Positions 44,067 to 53,723 of a DNA stretch of 64,000 nucleotides are shown in pieces. The notes beneath the pieces are model-generated. The model did no database searches and had not been told where the DNA came from. It saw only the letters and a list, made by a program, of their open reading frames with translations. A program made the position numbers and the translations under genes. Source of the DNA: Pseudomonas sp. sp1636 (GTDB taxonomy: Bacteria > Pseudomonadota > Gammaproteobacteria > Pseudomonadales > Pseudomonadaceae); assembly GCF_030376615.1 (NCBI RefSeq), contig NZ_JARRAB010000011.1, positions 1 to 64,000 of the forward strand, written 5' to 3'. Positions within the stretch are counted from its first letter, which is position 1, and each line of letters starts with the position of its first letter.

Positions 44067-47000
44067 CTATCCCGCGACCATTTGCTCTTTTTGCTGTTTG
44101 ATCGGCCGCCAGCGGCGCAGCAGCAGATAGAGCGTGGGAATCACGAACAGGGTGAAGAAGGTGCCCACCAGCAGGCCGCCGACGATCACCAGGCCGATCT
44201 GCTGACGGCTTTCGGCACCGGCCCCAGTGGCGATTGCCAGCGGCAACGAACCCAGCACCATGGCTCCGGTAGTCATCAGGATCGGCCGCAGGCGCTGCAC
44301 CGAGGCCGCGATGACCGCACTGCGCAACTCCTGCCCCTGGCGCAGCAGCACGTTGGCGAACTCGACGATCAGGATGCCGTGCTTGGTGATCAAGCCGATC
44401 AGGGTCACCAGGCCGATCTGCGAGTAGATGTTCAGGGTACCGTCGAACAGGGTCAGCGCCAGCAAGGCGCCGGCCATCGACAACGGCACGCTGAACAGGA
44501 TGATCAGCGGATCGCTGAAGCTCTCGAACTGCGCCGCCAGCACCAGAAAGATGAAGGCCAGAGCCAGGGCGAAGATCAGGGCGACACCGGCGCTGGATTC
44601 CTTGAAGTCACGCGAGGTGCCGGTGTAGTCGTACTGGGTCTCGGCCGGGAATAGCGCGCGGGCGGTGCTTTCCAGGTGGGCCAACGCCTCGCCCAGGGTG
44701 TGGCCGGAACCGACGTTGGCACTCACCGTCACCGCCCGCAGCTGGTTGAAGTGATTGAGCTCGCGCGGCGCCACCGTCTCGCGCACCTCGATCAGGTTGG
44801 ACAGTTGCACCATGCTGTCGTCACGCCCGCGCACATAGACGCGGTCGAGATCCTGCGGGTTGCTGCGGTCGACGTCCTGCAGTTGCACCAGCACGTCGTA
44901 CTGCTCGCCATTTTGCTTGAAGCGCGTCACTTGGCGGCTGCCGAACAGGCTTTCCAGGCTGCGGCCGATGGTCGCCACATCGGTGCCGACCGCCACCGCC
45001 TGCTCGCGATTGACCGCCACCTTGAGCTGCGGCGCGTTCAACTTGAGGTCGCTGTCCAGGCTTTCCAGGCCGGGGTAATCGCGCAGGCTGTTGAGCAGCT
45101 GATCGACGTAGACTTGCAGCTCGGCGTACTCCAGGGAGGAGCGAATCACGAAGTTGACCGGCTGATTGCGCGCGCTCTGCCCGAGCGGTGGCCGGTTGAC
45201 CGGAAAGGCGCGAAACCCGGCAATCTCCTGGAACTTGGGCAGCAACTCGTTGCGGATCTCGAACTGGCTGCGCGAGCGCTCGCCCCAATCCTCCAGCTTC
45301 ATAAAGGAAATGCCCTGGGCCACGGTGGGGAAACCGGCGATCACCATGTAGCGGTTGGTTTCCGCGATGCTCGCATAGGCCGCCTCGATTTCCCGCGCGT
45401 AACGCCCGGTGTAGCCGATGGTGGCGCCATCCGGGCCGTTGAACACGCCGATGATGGTGCTGGTGTCTTCGGTCGGCGCCAGCTCGGCCTTCAAGCCGGA
45501 GAACAGCAGCAAACAGGCCAGCATGGCCAGCACCAGCACTGCCAGCACCAACCACCAGGCCGCCAGGGCGCGGGCCAGCAGGCGCTTGTAGCCATGGGTC
45601 AGGCCGTTGAGGAACGCCTCGATCAGGTTGTACAGGCGGTTGTGCCGCTCGCCCGCCTGGTACGGCTTGAGCAGCACCGCGCACATCATGGGGGTCAGGG
45701 TCAGGGCGACGAACCCCGACACCAGCACGGCGCCGGCCAGGGTCCAGGCGAACTCGGTGAACAGTTTGCCGGTGGTGCCCTGCATAAAGCCGATGGGAGC
45801 GAACACCGCGGCCAGGGTCAGGGTCATGGCGATCACCGCGAAGGCGATCTCGCGGCTGCCCTTGAGCGCCGCCTGCATGGGCTGCATGCCCGCCTCGATA
45901 TGCCGGTGGATGTTCTCCAGCATGACGATGGCATCGTCCACCACCAGGCCGATGGCCAAGACCATCGCCAGCAGGGTCAGGGTATTGATGGTGAAGCCCA
46001 TCAGGCTCATCAGGGCGAAGGCGCCGATCAGCGACACCGGGATGGTCACCAGCGGGATCAGGGTGGCGCGCAGCGAGCGCAGGAAGATGAAAATGATCAG
46101 GATGACCAGCGCCACCGCTTCCCAGATGGCGATAAAGACGTTGTCGATCGACTCGCGGATAAACAGCGAATTGTCGTGGGCGATGGCCATTTCCATGCCT
46201 TCGGGCAACAGCGCGCGCACTTCCGGCAGGGCGGCGCTCAAACCATCGGAGATGTCCAGGGGGTTGGCCGTGGCCTGTTTGATCACGCCCATGGACACCG
46301 CCGAACGGCCCTTGTAGCGCACGATGCTGCGCTCGTTCTGCGGGCCTATCGCGGCATGGCCGACATCGGCCAGGCGCAGCAGATAACCCTGAGACTCATC
46401 GAGAATCAGTTGGTTGAATTGTTCGGGGGTATTCAGGTCGGTTTCCGCCAGCACGCTGAACTCGCGCTCACGCGATTCGATGCGGCCGGCGGGGATTTCC
46501 ACGTTCTGCCGGCGCAGGGCGTCTTCCACGTCCTGCACGGTGAGGTGGTGCGCGGCGAGTTTTTCCGGATCCAGCCAGATGCGCATGGCCAGGGTTCGGC
46601 CGCCGCGGATCTGCACCTCGGAGACACCGGCAATGGTCTGCAGACGATCCTTGATCACCCGCTCCAGCACGTCGGTGATTTCCATCGAGCTGTAACGATC
46701 GCTGTAGAAGGCGATCCACACCACCGGCTGGGCGTCGGCCTCGACCTTCTGCACGATGGGTTCGATGATTTCATCCGGCAGCAAGCCGCGAACCCGGCCG
46801 AGGCGGTCGCGCACGTCGTTGGCCGCTTCGTCGCTATTGGCGCCCAGTTTGAACTGCGCAGTGATCTGGGTGTTTTCCGAACGGCTGATGGAGCTGACGA
46901 AATCCAGCCCCTCGATACCGGAGAGCACGTCCTCGATCGGCTGGGCGACCTGGGACTCCATGATCTCCGGGCTGGCCCCGGGGTAGCTGACGTTGACCGT

Positions 47001-47135
47001 GACAATAGGCACATCGATATTCGGGTATTCGCGCACGCTCAGGCGGTCGTAGGCCATCAAGCCGAGCAGCACCACGATCAGCGATAGCACGGTGGCGAAC
47101 ACCGGCCGGCGGATACACAGATCCGACAGCGTCAT
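44067..47135 (-). CDS. RND efflux transporter permease (HAE1)
   Basis: A 1022-residue inner-membrane pump with twelve TM segments and two large periplasmic loops. Proton-relay residues are present: GLVVDDAIVMLENIHRHIEA (Asp-Asp, TM4) and LITKHGILIVEFAN (Lys, TM10). PVSLIGAFALM and GAMVLGSLPLAIA are typical. It exports hydrophobic drugs or solvents. The ATG at 47135 overlaps the stop of the adaptor gene (ATGA). No outer-membrane channel gene is nearby, so TolC/OprM may serve it. Confidence 0.93.
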   Translation of the reverse strand: MTLSDLCIRRPVFATVLSLIVVLLGLMAYDRLSVREYPNIDVPIVTVNVSYPGASPEIMESQVAQPIEDVLSGIEGLDFVSSISRSENTQITAQFKLGANSDEAANDVRDRLGRVRGLLPDEIIEPIVQKVEADAQPVVWIAFYSDRYSSMEITDVLERVIKDRLQTIAGVSEVQIRGGRTLAMRIWLDPEKLAAHHLTVQDVEDALRRQNVEIPAGRIESREREFSVLAETDLNTPEQFNQLILDESQGYLLRLADVGHAAIGPQNERSIVRYKGRSAVSMGVIKQATANPLDISDGLSAALPEVRALLPEGMEMAIAHDNSLFIRESIDNVFIAIWEAVALVILIIFIFLRSLRATLIPLVTIPVSLIGAFALMSLMGFTINTLTLLAMVLAIGLVVDDAIVMLENIHRHIEAGMQPMQAALKGSREIAFAVIAMTLTLAAVFAPIGFMQGTTGKLFTEFAWTLAGAVLVSGFVALTLTPMMCAVLLKPYQAGERHNRLYNLIEAFLNGLTHGYKRLLARALAAWWLVLAVLVLAMLACLLLFSGLKAELAPTEDTSTIIGVFNGPDGATIGYTGRYAREIEAAYASIAETNRYMVIAGFPTVAQGISFMKLEDWGERSRSQFEIRNELLPKFQEIAGFRAFPVNRPPLGQSARNQPVNFVIRSSLEYAELQVYVDQLLNSLRDYPGLESLDSDLKLNAPQLKVAVNREQAVAVGTDVATIGRSLESLFGSRQVTRFKQNGEQYDVLVQLQDVDRSNPQDLDRVYVRGRDDSMVQLSNLIEVRETVAPRELNHFNQLRAVTVSANVGSGHTLGEALAHLESTARALFPAETQYDYTGTSRDFKESSAGVALIFALALAFIFLVLAAQFESFSDPLIILFSVPLSMAGALLALTLFDGTLNIYSQIGLVTLIGLITKHGILIVEFANVLLRQGQELRSAVIAASVQRLRPILMTTGAMVLGSLPLAIATGAGAESRQQIGLVIVGGLLVGTFFTLFVIPTLYLLLRRWRPIKQQKEQMVAG

Positions 47136-48169
47136 AGCCCGCGCTCCGCCACCTTGGTGCGTACCGCCATGCCCGCCCGCACCTTCTGCCAACCGGCACT
47201 GATCAGGGTTTCATCGCCGACCAGGCCTTCGCGCACCTCGACCTTGCCGTCCAGGCGTTTGCCCAGCTTGACTGCGCGCAGCTCGACCCGGCCGTCCAGC
47301 ACCAGATTGACCAGCAACTGCTCGCCGACCGGCATCACCGCCTCTTCGGGGATCACCAGAGCCTCGCTACGCTCGGCGATAATCACCGACACCTTGACGA
47401 ACTGCCCCGGGCTCAGGCGCCTGTCGTGATTGGCAATCCGGGCACGAATCGCCTGACTGCGCCCGGCTTCGTCCAGGCGCGGGTTGATGGCATAGATCTC
47501 GCCCGCGAAGCGCTCGCCCGGATAGGCATCCAGGCTGATCTCGATGGCCTGGCTCAGGCGAATCCGGCTGGCGGCTTTCTGCGGAATGCGGAAGTCGACC
47601 TTGAGCGGATCGAGCACCTCCAGGTTGACGATATCCTGGCCGGCCTCCAGGTAGTCGCCCGGGCTGACCTGGCGCAGGCCGAGAACCCCGCTGTGGGGGG
47701 CATGGATCCGGGTCTTGTCCAAACGCGCCTGGGCCAGCGCCAGGCTGGCACGGGCGGCTTGCTGCTGGGCACTGGCTTCATCCAGTGCCTGGGCATTACT
47801 GGCGCCGCGCTGGAACAACATTTGCGCGCGCTGATGATTTTTTTCCGCCAGATAGAGGTTGGCCCGCGCCTGGGCCAGTTCGGCACGGGCAATGGCATCG
47901 TCCAGGCTGACCAACAAAGTCCCGACCTCGACGGCCTGCCCTTCGCGGAAATGCAAGGTGGCCAGGCGCCCTTCGATTTCCGGGCGGATCATCACCGACT
48001 CATCGGAACGCAGCGAACCGAAGGTGATCAGCTCGTCGCGCACCAGGGTTTTTTCCACCGGCACGACCTCGACCAACGGATCTTCCGCAGCATGGGTCAA
48101 TGGGCAAAGGGTCGAGAGCAGCAACAGCGATGCCACCAATAGAACGCGCGGACGGGCAGACATATACAA
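47132..48169 (-). CDS. RND efflux periplasmic adaptor (MFP)
   Basis: A 345-residue adaptor with signal peptide (to about residue 27), lipoyl halves (EGRLATLHFREGQAVEVGTL and APHSGVLGLRQVSPGDYLEA) around an alpha hairpin (DDAIARAELAQARANLYLAE and on), a beta barrel and a membrane-proximal domain ending KVAERGL. It joins the permease to an outer-membrane channel. Start 48169 or ATG 48163. The permease gene overlaps its stop by 4 bases. Confidence 0.92.
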   Translation of the reverse strand: MYMSARPRVLLVASLLLLSTLCPLTHAAEDPLVEVVPVEKTLVRDELITFGSLRSDESVMIRPEIEGRLATLHFREGQAVEVGTLLVSLDDAIARAELAQARANLYLAEKNHQRAQMLFQRGASNAQALDEASAQQQAARASLALAQARLDKTRIHAPHSGVLGLRQVSPGDYLEAGQDIVNLEVLDPLKVDFRIPQKAASRIRLSQAIEISLDAYPGERFAGEIYAINPRLDEAGRSQAIRARIANHDRRLSPGQFVKVSVIIAERSEALVIPEEAVMPVGEQLLVNLVLDGRVELRAVKLGKRLDGKVEVREGLVGDETLISAGWQKVRAGMAVRTKVAERGL

Positions 48170-48207
48170 CCCCAGTGATGTTCCCCACTATTATTTTCCC
48201 AGTGCCG

Positions 48208-49002
48208 TTACTGGCGCATGCCGCGGCCGCTGACCAGCAAGCGAATGCACACGCCATACAGCACTGCGGTGGCCACCAGCATAAAGCCGATGGCGACACC
48301 GATGCGAATGTCCGACACCCCGAGGATGCCGTAGCGAAACGCATTGACCATGTGCAGCACCGGGTTGACCAGCGACACCGTCTGCCAGAACGGCGGCAAC
48401 AGGCTGATCGAGTAGAACACCCCGCCCAGGTAGGTCAGCGGCGTGAGGACGAAGGTCGGAATAATCGAGATATCGTCGAAGTTGCGCGCAAACACCGCGT
48501 TGATGAAGCCGCCGAGGGAGAAGATGGTCGCCGTGAGCAGCACCACCAGCACGGTCACGCCCAGGTGATGCACCTGCAAATCGGTGAAGAACAGCGACAA
48601 CAGGGTGACGATCAGGCCCACCGCCAGCCCGCGCAGCACCCCGCCCACCACATAGCCGACCAGGATGATGTGCGGCGACACCGGCGACACCATCAACTCC
48701 TCGATCGAGCGCTGGAACTTGCTGCCGAAGAAGCTCGACACCACGTTGCCGTAGGAGTTGGTGATCACCGACATCATGATCAACCCCGGCACTATGTACT
48801 CCATGTAGCTGAAGCCGCCCATGTCGCCGATCTGCCGGCCGATCAGGTTGCCGAAGATGACGAAGTACAGAACCATGGTGATCGCCGGCGGCAGCAGGGT
48901 TTGCGGCCAGATGCGGGTAAAACGGCGGATTTCCCGCTGGACGATGGTGCGCAAGGCCACCAGGTTGGCGACGAACTCGGAATTCACATAAGTCGTGTTC
49001 AT
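48208..49002 (-). CDS. ABC-2 type exporter permease (YadH-like)
   Basis: A 264-residue inner-membrane protein with six TM segments and the ABC-2 signature region LTPLTYLGGVFYSISLLPPF. The N-terminus is cytosolic and basic. It pairs with the ATPase encoded just before it, whose stop overlaps this ATG by 4 bases (ATGA). The YadGH family exports unknown lipophilic substrates. The adaptor gene of the RND pump starts 38 bases later but may be a separate unit. Confidence 0.9.
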   Translation of the reverse strand: MNTTYVNSEFVANLVALRTIVQREIRRFTRIWPQTLLPPAITMVLYFVIFGNLIGRQIGDMGGFSYMEYIVPGLIMMSVITNSYGNVVSSFFGSKFQRSIEELMVSPVSPHIILVGYVVGGVLRGLAVGLIVTLLSLFFTDLQVHHLGVTVLVVLLTATIFSLGGFINAVFARNFDDISIIPTFVLTPLTYLGGVFYSISLLPPFWQTVSLVNPVLHMVNAFRYGILGVSDIRIGVAIGFMLVATAVLYGVCIRLLVSGRGMRQ

Positions 49003-49931
49003 CCCGTCACCTTCGCCAGGTTCTTCTCGACCAGGGAGACGAACAACTCTTCCAGGCGGTTGCTCTTGTTGCGCAGGCTCTGCACCTCGATGTGTTGCTT
49101 GGCCAACTGGCGGAACAGTTCGCTCATGCCCTGGCTCTTGTCCACCTGCACCTCCAGGGTGTGGTGGTCGAGCAATTGCGCCGGGTAACCGATCAACTCT
49201 GGCGGCACCAGTAACGACTCGTTCAAATCGAGCAGGAAGGTCTCCACGTGCAGCTTCTTCAGCAGCTCGCGCATGCTGGTGTTCTCGACGATGCGGCCGT
49301 GATCGATGATGCCGATGTGGCGGCACAACTGCTCGGCCTCCTCCAGATAATGGGTGGTGAGGATGATGGTGATGCCCTGCTGGTTCAGTTCGGTGAGAAA
49401 GCTCCACATCGAGCGGCGCAACTCGATGTCCACCCCGGCGGTCGGCTCATCGAGGATCAGCAAGCGGGGCTGATGCACCAGGGCGCGGGCGATCATCAGC
49501 CGCCGTTTCATGCCGCCGGACAGCTCGCGCGACGGCACGTTGCGCTTGTCCCACAGCCCCAGCTGGTTGAGGTACTGCTCGGCACGCTCCTTGGCGATGC
49601 GCGCGGGAATGCCGTAATAACCCGCCTGGGTGACGACTATGTCGAACACCTTCTCGAACTGGTTGAAATTGAACTCCTGCGGCACCACGCCCAGGCAACG
49701 CTTGAGCGCCGCCGGTTGCTTGTCCAGATCATGGCCAAACACATTGACCGTGCCGCCGGTTTTGCTCACCAGGGTGGAGAGAATGCCGATGGTGGTGGAT
49801 TTGCCGGCGCCATTGGGGCCGAGCAAGGCGAAGAAATCCCCTTCGGCTACATCCAGGTCGATGCCATGCAGAGCCTGGAAGCCATTGCCGTAGGTTTTGG
49901 TCAACTGCCGGATGGACAGAGCGGTACTCAT
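48999..49931 (-). CDS. ABC transporter ATP-binding protein (YadG-like)
   Basis: A 310-residue ATPase: Walker A GPNGAGKST, Q-loop VPQEFNFNQFEKVFD, signature LSGGMKRRLMIARALVHQP, Walker B LLILDEPTAGVD and switch His (TTHYLEEAE). A C-terminal extension of about 70 residues follows. Start ATG 49931 by family fit; no good ribosome site is visible and ATG 49967 is possible. Coupled to the permease gene by a 4-base overlap. Confidence 0.9.
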   Translation of the reverse strand: MSTALSIRQLTKTYGNGFQALHGIDLDVAEGDFFALLGPNGAGKSTTIGILSTLVSKTGGTVNVFGHDLDKQPAALKRCLGVVPQEFNFNQFEKVFDIVVTQAGYYGIPARIAKERAEQYLNQLGLWDKRNVPSRELSGGMKRRLMIARALVHQPRLLILDEPTAGVDIELRRSMWSFLTELNQQGITIILTTHYLEEAEQLCRHIGIIDHGRIVENTSMRELLKKLHVETFLLDLNESLLVPPELIGYPAQLLDHHTLEVQVDKSQGMSELFRQLAKQHIEVQSLRNKSNRLEELFVSLVEKNLAKVTG

Positions 49932-50195
49932 AAAAAATGCACGCACCTGTAACAAAGAAGAGGTCATAAGATGGGGGCTGCGCCACTCACTACAAGGGCA
50001 AAGCGCAGCAAGTCTAGCGCCACAGCGTCGCCAATCGCAGTGTTATCGAGAGAAATTCCGGGCTGCCGGCAAAACCGCCTCGCACAAAAGCCAATCGACG
50101 GGCCTTGCCCCGCTAAAGGCTCGACTACGAGTACAGGGCATTTTGAAAGTCAGAATGGCGCAGACAAGGGCGCGATCCGGGGTTATCGTCCAGGC

Positions 50196-51083
50196 ATGAA
50201 TAACGCCCCGCAAGCACCGCTGCCGTTGCCCTACCAGGCACCCTGGGATTGGCAGCAGTTCCACGCTCACTTCGCCCTGCGCGCCTTGGCGGGCGTCGAA
50301 CGCTTGAGCCGCGAACGTTATTGCCGCAGCTTCCGCCTGGGCAACGTCAGCGGCTGGTTCAGCGTCAGCCCGCAGCCCGGACACAACGCCCTGAGCTTGA
50401 GCTACAGCGCATCGGCCATCCCCTGCCTGGCCGAACTGCAGCAGCGGGTGCGGCGCATGTTCGACCTGGATGCCGAACCGCAGCGCATCGGCGCACATTT
50501 CGCCCGTGACCCCTACCTGGCTCCGTTGCTCGCGCGCAATCCCGGCCTGCGCCTGCCGACCGCCTTCGACCCGTTCGAACAGGCGGTGCGCGCCATCGTC
50601 GGCCAGCAGGTCACGGTAAAAGCCGCGGTCACCATCAGCGGGCGCCTGGTCGCGCGCCTGGGCGAGCCGTTGCCGCAAGCCGACGGCAGCGGCGTCGACC
50701 GCCTGTTCCCCAGCGCCGCGGCAATCGCAGGCGCTAACCTGGACGGCATCGGCATGCCGGGTAAGCGCGTACAGACCTTGCAGCACTTCGCCGGGCAAGT
50801 CGCCAGCGGCGCCTTGCAGCTGGATCTGCGCCATGGCAGCGCAGCCCTGATCGAACGGCTCTGCGCCCTGCCCGGCATCGGCCCCTGGACCGCCGAATAC
50901 ATTGCCCTGCGCGCCTTTGGCGCAGCCGATGCCTTTCCCGCCAGCGACCTGGGCCTGCTCAAGGCGCCGCTGTGGGGCGCAGGCGGCATCAGCGCCAAGC
51001 AACTCAAGACTCGTGCCGAAGCCTGGCGACCCTGGCGCGCCTATGCCGCCACCCACCTCTGGCACAACTACTCGGGAGAATGA
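50196..51083 (+). CDS. DNA-3-methyladenine glycosylase II (AlkA-like)
   Basis: A 295-residue base-excision glycosylase. An N-terminal AlkA domain (about 1-110) precedes the HhH-GPD region: FEQAVRAIVGQQVTVKAAVT, hairpin LPGIGPWTAEYIALRAFG, and the catalytic Asp in FPASDLGL. It removes alkylated purines. ATG 50196; an upstream frame to 49971 has no start signal. The Ogt gene begins 5 bases after its stop, so the two repair genes are coupled. Confidence 0.9.
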   Translation: MNNAPQAPLPLPYQAPWDWQQFHAHFALRALAGVERLSRERYCRSFRLGNVSGWFSVSPQPGHNALSLSYSASAIPCLAELQQRVRRMFDLDAEPQRIGAHFARDPYLAPLLARNPGLRLPTAFDPFEQAVRAIVGQQVTVKAAVTISGRLVARLGEPLPQADGSGVDRLFPSAAAIAGANLDGIGMPGKRVQTLQHFAGQVASGALQLDLRHGSAALIERLCALPGIGPWTAEYIALRAFGAADAFPASDLGLLKAPLWGAGGISAKQLKTRAEAWRPWRAYAATHLWHNYSGE

Positions 51084-51087
51084 AAAC

Positions 51088-51585
51088 GTGTTCTATCGCT
51101 ACCACCACAGCCCCATCGGCCGCCTGTTATTGGCCGGCGATGACACGGGCCTGCAGCAGTTATTGATGGAAATAGACGGCAAACCCTGGCGGATCGGTGA
51201 GCACTGGCAACCCGCTGCGAGCGAACTGGATGAAGTGTGCCGGCAACTGGACGACTACTTCGCCGGCCGCCGCCAGCACTTCGAGTTGCGCCTGGCGCCG
51301 CAGGGCACGGCCTTTCAACAGGCGGTTTGGCAGGCGTTGCTAAGCATCCCCTGCGGCCAGACCCGCAGCTACAGCGCCCTGGCCGCGCAGATCGCCCGGC
51401 CCAAGGCGGTACGTGCGGTCGGCGCGGCCAATGGCGCCAACCCGATTGCGCTGATCATCCCCTGCCACCGGGTGATCGGCCGCGACGGCAGTCTGACCGG
51501 CTATGCCGGCGGCTTGGCGCGCAAGGCGCTGTTGCTGCAGCTGGAAGGGGCGCAGTTACCCGAGCAGGCAACCCTGGCGCTGTGA
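51088..51585 (+). CDS. ogt: O6-alkylguanine-DNA alkyltransferase
   Basis: A 165-residue suicide repair protein that moves alkyl groups from O6-guanine to its own Cys. Motifs are TAFQQAVWQALLSIPCGQTRSY split over 103-124, AVGAANGANPIALIIPCHRV with the active PCHRV, and a late GYAGGLARK. The start is GTG 51088 with GGGAGA upstream; a frame from 50902 is an artefact. Follows alkA by 4 bases, an adaptive-response pair. Confidence 0.9.
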   Translation: MFYRYHHSPIGRLLLAGDDTGLQQLLMEIDGKPWRIGEHWQPAASELDEVCRQLDDYFAGRRQHFELRLAPQGTAFQQAVWQALLSIPCGQTRSYSALAAQIARPKAVRAVGAANGANPIALIIPCHRVIGRDGSLTGYAGGLARKALLLQLEGAQLPEQATLAL

Positions 51586-51622
51586 GGCAAACGACTCCGC
51601 GCACCATGCTTTAGCGCCTAGG

Positions 51623-51814
51623 CTAGAAGCGGACGTTGCCACGCGGGCCAAGCAGCGCCCAGATGATCAAGCCGATCGCCGGCAGCAACAGGATCAACAA
51701 CACCCAGAGGACTTTCTTGCCGACCTCGCTGTTGCTTTTAACGATATTGAGGATGGCCCAAATACTCAGAACCAGAATAATCAGGCCGACCAGGCCATTC
51801 ATTGTAGAACCCAT
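51623..51814 (-). CDS. PLDc_N-domain small membrane protein
   Basis: A 63-residue protein with two TM segments (about 8-26 and 38-55) and a basic end GPRGNVRF. It matches the stand-alone PLDc_N (cardiolipin synthase N-terminal) family. ATG 51814 has AGGAG upstream; ATG 51802 is inside. Convergent with ogt. Function unknown. Confidence 0.8.
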   Translation of the reverse strand: MGSTMNGLVGLIILVLSIWAILNIVKSNSEVGKKVLWVLLILLLPAIGLIIWALLGPRGNVRF

Positions 51815-51932
51815 GAGGACACTCCTGTGCGAAGGGTTGCCTGGGTAGGATAGACGTTACCGGCCGGCGTACCGCAAACGCTATATGGCGCGGCCTGCTA
51901 AACCAGGGTAGCCGTCCTGTGCAAGCCGCGCA

Positions 51933-52478
51933 TCAGTCATCCAGACGCGGGAAGCGGCTGGCAATCTCATCCCCGGTGAACTCGCCGATCCAGCCGTCAG
52001 GGTGGCTGAACAGGCGGATCGTCACGAAGTGCGGATGCTCGCCCATGTCGAACCAGTGCCGCGTGCCGGCCGGCACCGAGAGCAGGTCGCCCTTCTCGCA
52101 CAGCACCGCGTAGACGTAATCGTCGATATGCAGGCTGAACAGCCCGCTGCCAACCACGAAAAAACGCACCTCGTCCTCAGTATGCCGATGCTCGGCGAGG
52201 AACTTGGCACGCAGTTCTACTTTGTCCGGGTGCTCATCGCTCACGCTGACCACATCGACCGCGGCATAGCCGTGCGCGCTCATCAGTTGTTCGATCTGCG
52301 GACGGTAGGCGGCGATCACCTCGTCCTGGCTGGAGCCAGGCGCAAGCGGTGTCACGGCCTGCCAGCGGTCGAAACGCACCCCGACAGCCGCCAGGGTGCT
52401 GGCGATATCCTCCAGGTGGGTCAACACCTTGTTCGGCAGATCGGCGGAAGACTCGTGGTAGACGCTCAGGCTGCTCAT
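51933..52478 (-). CDS. mtnD: Acireductone dioxygenase
   Basis: A 181-residue cupin of the methionine salvage pathway; it cleaves acireductone to the 2-oxo acid precursor of methionine (Fe form) or to CO and other products (Ni form). The metal set is in EHRHTEDEVRFF (His-His-Glu, about 97-103) and the later AGTRHWFDMGEHP (fourth His). The length is standard. The rest of the salvage pathway is not next to it. An MFS gene follows upstream on the same strand. Confidence 0.93.
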   Translation of the reverse strand: MSSLSVYHESSADLPNKVLTHLEDIASTLAAVGVRFDRWQAVTPLAPGSSQDEVIAAYRPQIEQLMSAHGYAAVDVVSVSDEHPDKVELRAKFLAEHRHTEDEVRFFVVGSGLFSLHIDDYVYAVLCEKGDLLSVPAGTRHWFDMGEHPHFVTIRLFSHPDGWIGEFTGDEIASRFPRLDD

Positions 52479-52560
52479 GATCAGAACTCTCGTTGGTTAT
52501 CCGTAGGCTGGGTAAAGGCATGCCGGCGGCTCAGCCCCAATGGGGCGATGCCAAGTCGGC

Positions 52561-53709
52561 TCATGGCCGCGGCTCGCGCACGCGAATGGCCGTGAACGCA
52601 GCAACCAAGGCTATCAGACTGGCGATGGCGAATGTCCAGGCCGGGCCAAGGCTGTTCCAGCTATAACCGGAATAGAGCGCGCCCAAGGCACCGCCAACCC
52701 CGGTCAGGGCGGCATACAATGCCTGCCCCTGGCCCTGCTGACGGTCGGCGAAACTGCGCTGCACGAAGTGGATGGCCGCCGCGTGAAAACTGCCGAAAGT
52801 CGCGGCGTGCAGCAACTGGGCGAACAGCAATATCAGCAACTGGTCGGCCAGGTTGCCCAGCAGCAACCAGCGCACGGCGGTGATCAGAAAGCTGGCCAAC
52901 AGCACGCTGCGCAGCGAAAAACGCGCCAGCAGCTGGGCCATGACCATGAACAGCACGATCTCGGCCAACACCCCCAGGGCCCAGAGCTGGCCGATCAGGC
53001 CGCGCGAATAGCCGAGCGCCTCCAGGTGCAGGGTCAGAAAGGTGTAGTACGGGCCGTTGCTCAGTTGCATCAGCCCCACGCTGAGGTAGAACGCCAGAAT
53101 GCCGGGGCGGCGCAACTGCTGGATAAAGCCGCCCTCGCCCACTGTACCGGGACGCATACGCGGCTCGGCGTTGGGCACCCACCAACTGCTCAGCACGATG
53201 CCCGTCATGATCAGAATCAGCGCCCAGGGATAGGCATCCAGGCTGAGCCACTCGAACAGCTTGCCCAGGCCGACCACCGCAACGATAAAGCCGATGCTGC
53301 CCCACAGACGAATCTTGCTGTAGCGCGGCGCCTGCTCCTGTAGATGGGCGAAGGTGATGACCTCGAATTGCGGCAGCACCGCATGCCAGAAGAACGCATG
53401 CAACGCCATGATCAGGGCCAGCCAGGCATAGCTCTGGCTGATGAAGATGCCGGCGAAACACAGCAGCGTGCAGAACGCGCCGAAGCGCACGATGGCCAGG
53501 CGCCGGCCGCTGTAATCGCCCAGCCAGCCCCAGATATTGGGGGCGATGCAACGCATCAGCATGGGAATGGCGACCAGCTCGCCGATGCGCGCGGCGGAAA
53601 AACCCAGGTGATCGAAGTACAGTGCCAAAAACGGCGCCGTGGCGCCGAGTAGCGAGAAATAGAAGAAATAGAAACCGGACAACCGCCAATAGGGCAATGC
53701 GGGAGGCAT
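52561..53709 (-). CDS. MFS transporter (HcaT/PhpP-like)
   Basis: A protein of about 382 residues with twelve TM segments. The start PYWRLSGFYFFYFSLLGATA and RCIAPNIWGWLGDYSGRR (loop 2-3 motif A) fit the 3-phenylpropionate/nucleoside-like MFS group (HcaT). Start by family fit at ATG 53709; GTG 53727, which overlaps the aroC stop, is possible. It is downstream of aroC on the same strand. Confidence 0.85.
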   Translation of the reverse strand: MPPALPYWRLSGFYFFYFSLLGATAPFLALYFDHLGFSAARIGELVAIPMLMRCIAPNIWGWLGDYSGRRLAIVRFGAFCTLLCFAGIFISQSYAWLALIMALHAFFWHAVLPQFEVITFAHLQEQAPRYSKIRLWGSIGFIVAVVGLGKLFEWLSLDAYPWALILIMTGIVLSSWWVPNAEPRMRPGTVGEGGFIQQLRRPGILAFYLSVGLMQLSNGPYYTFLTLHLEALGYSRGLIGQLWALGVLAEIVLFMVMAQLLARFSLRSVLLASFLITAVRWLLLGNLADQLLILLFAQLLHAATFGSFHAAAIHFVQRSFADRQQGQGQALYAALTGVGGALGALYSGYSWNSLGPAWTFAIASLIALVAAFTAIRVREPRP

Positions 53710-53723
53710 GCCGTAAGCGGTTG

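Noticed and set aside
44676..47087. 803-codon plus-strand open frame
   Set aside because: Antisense to the RND permease; His/Gln/Gly-rich nonsense composition produced by the opposite-strand codon bias; no start signal.
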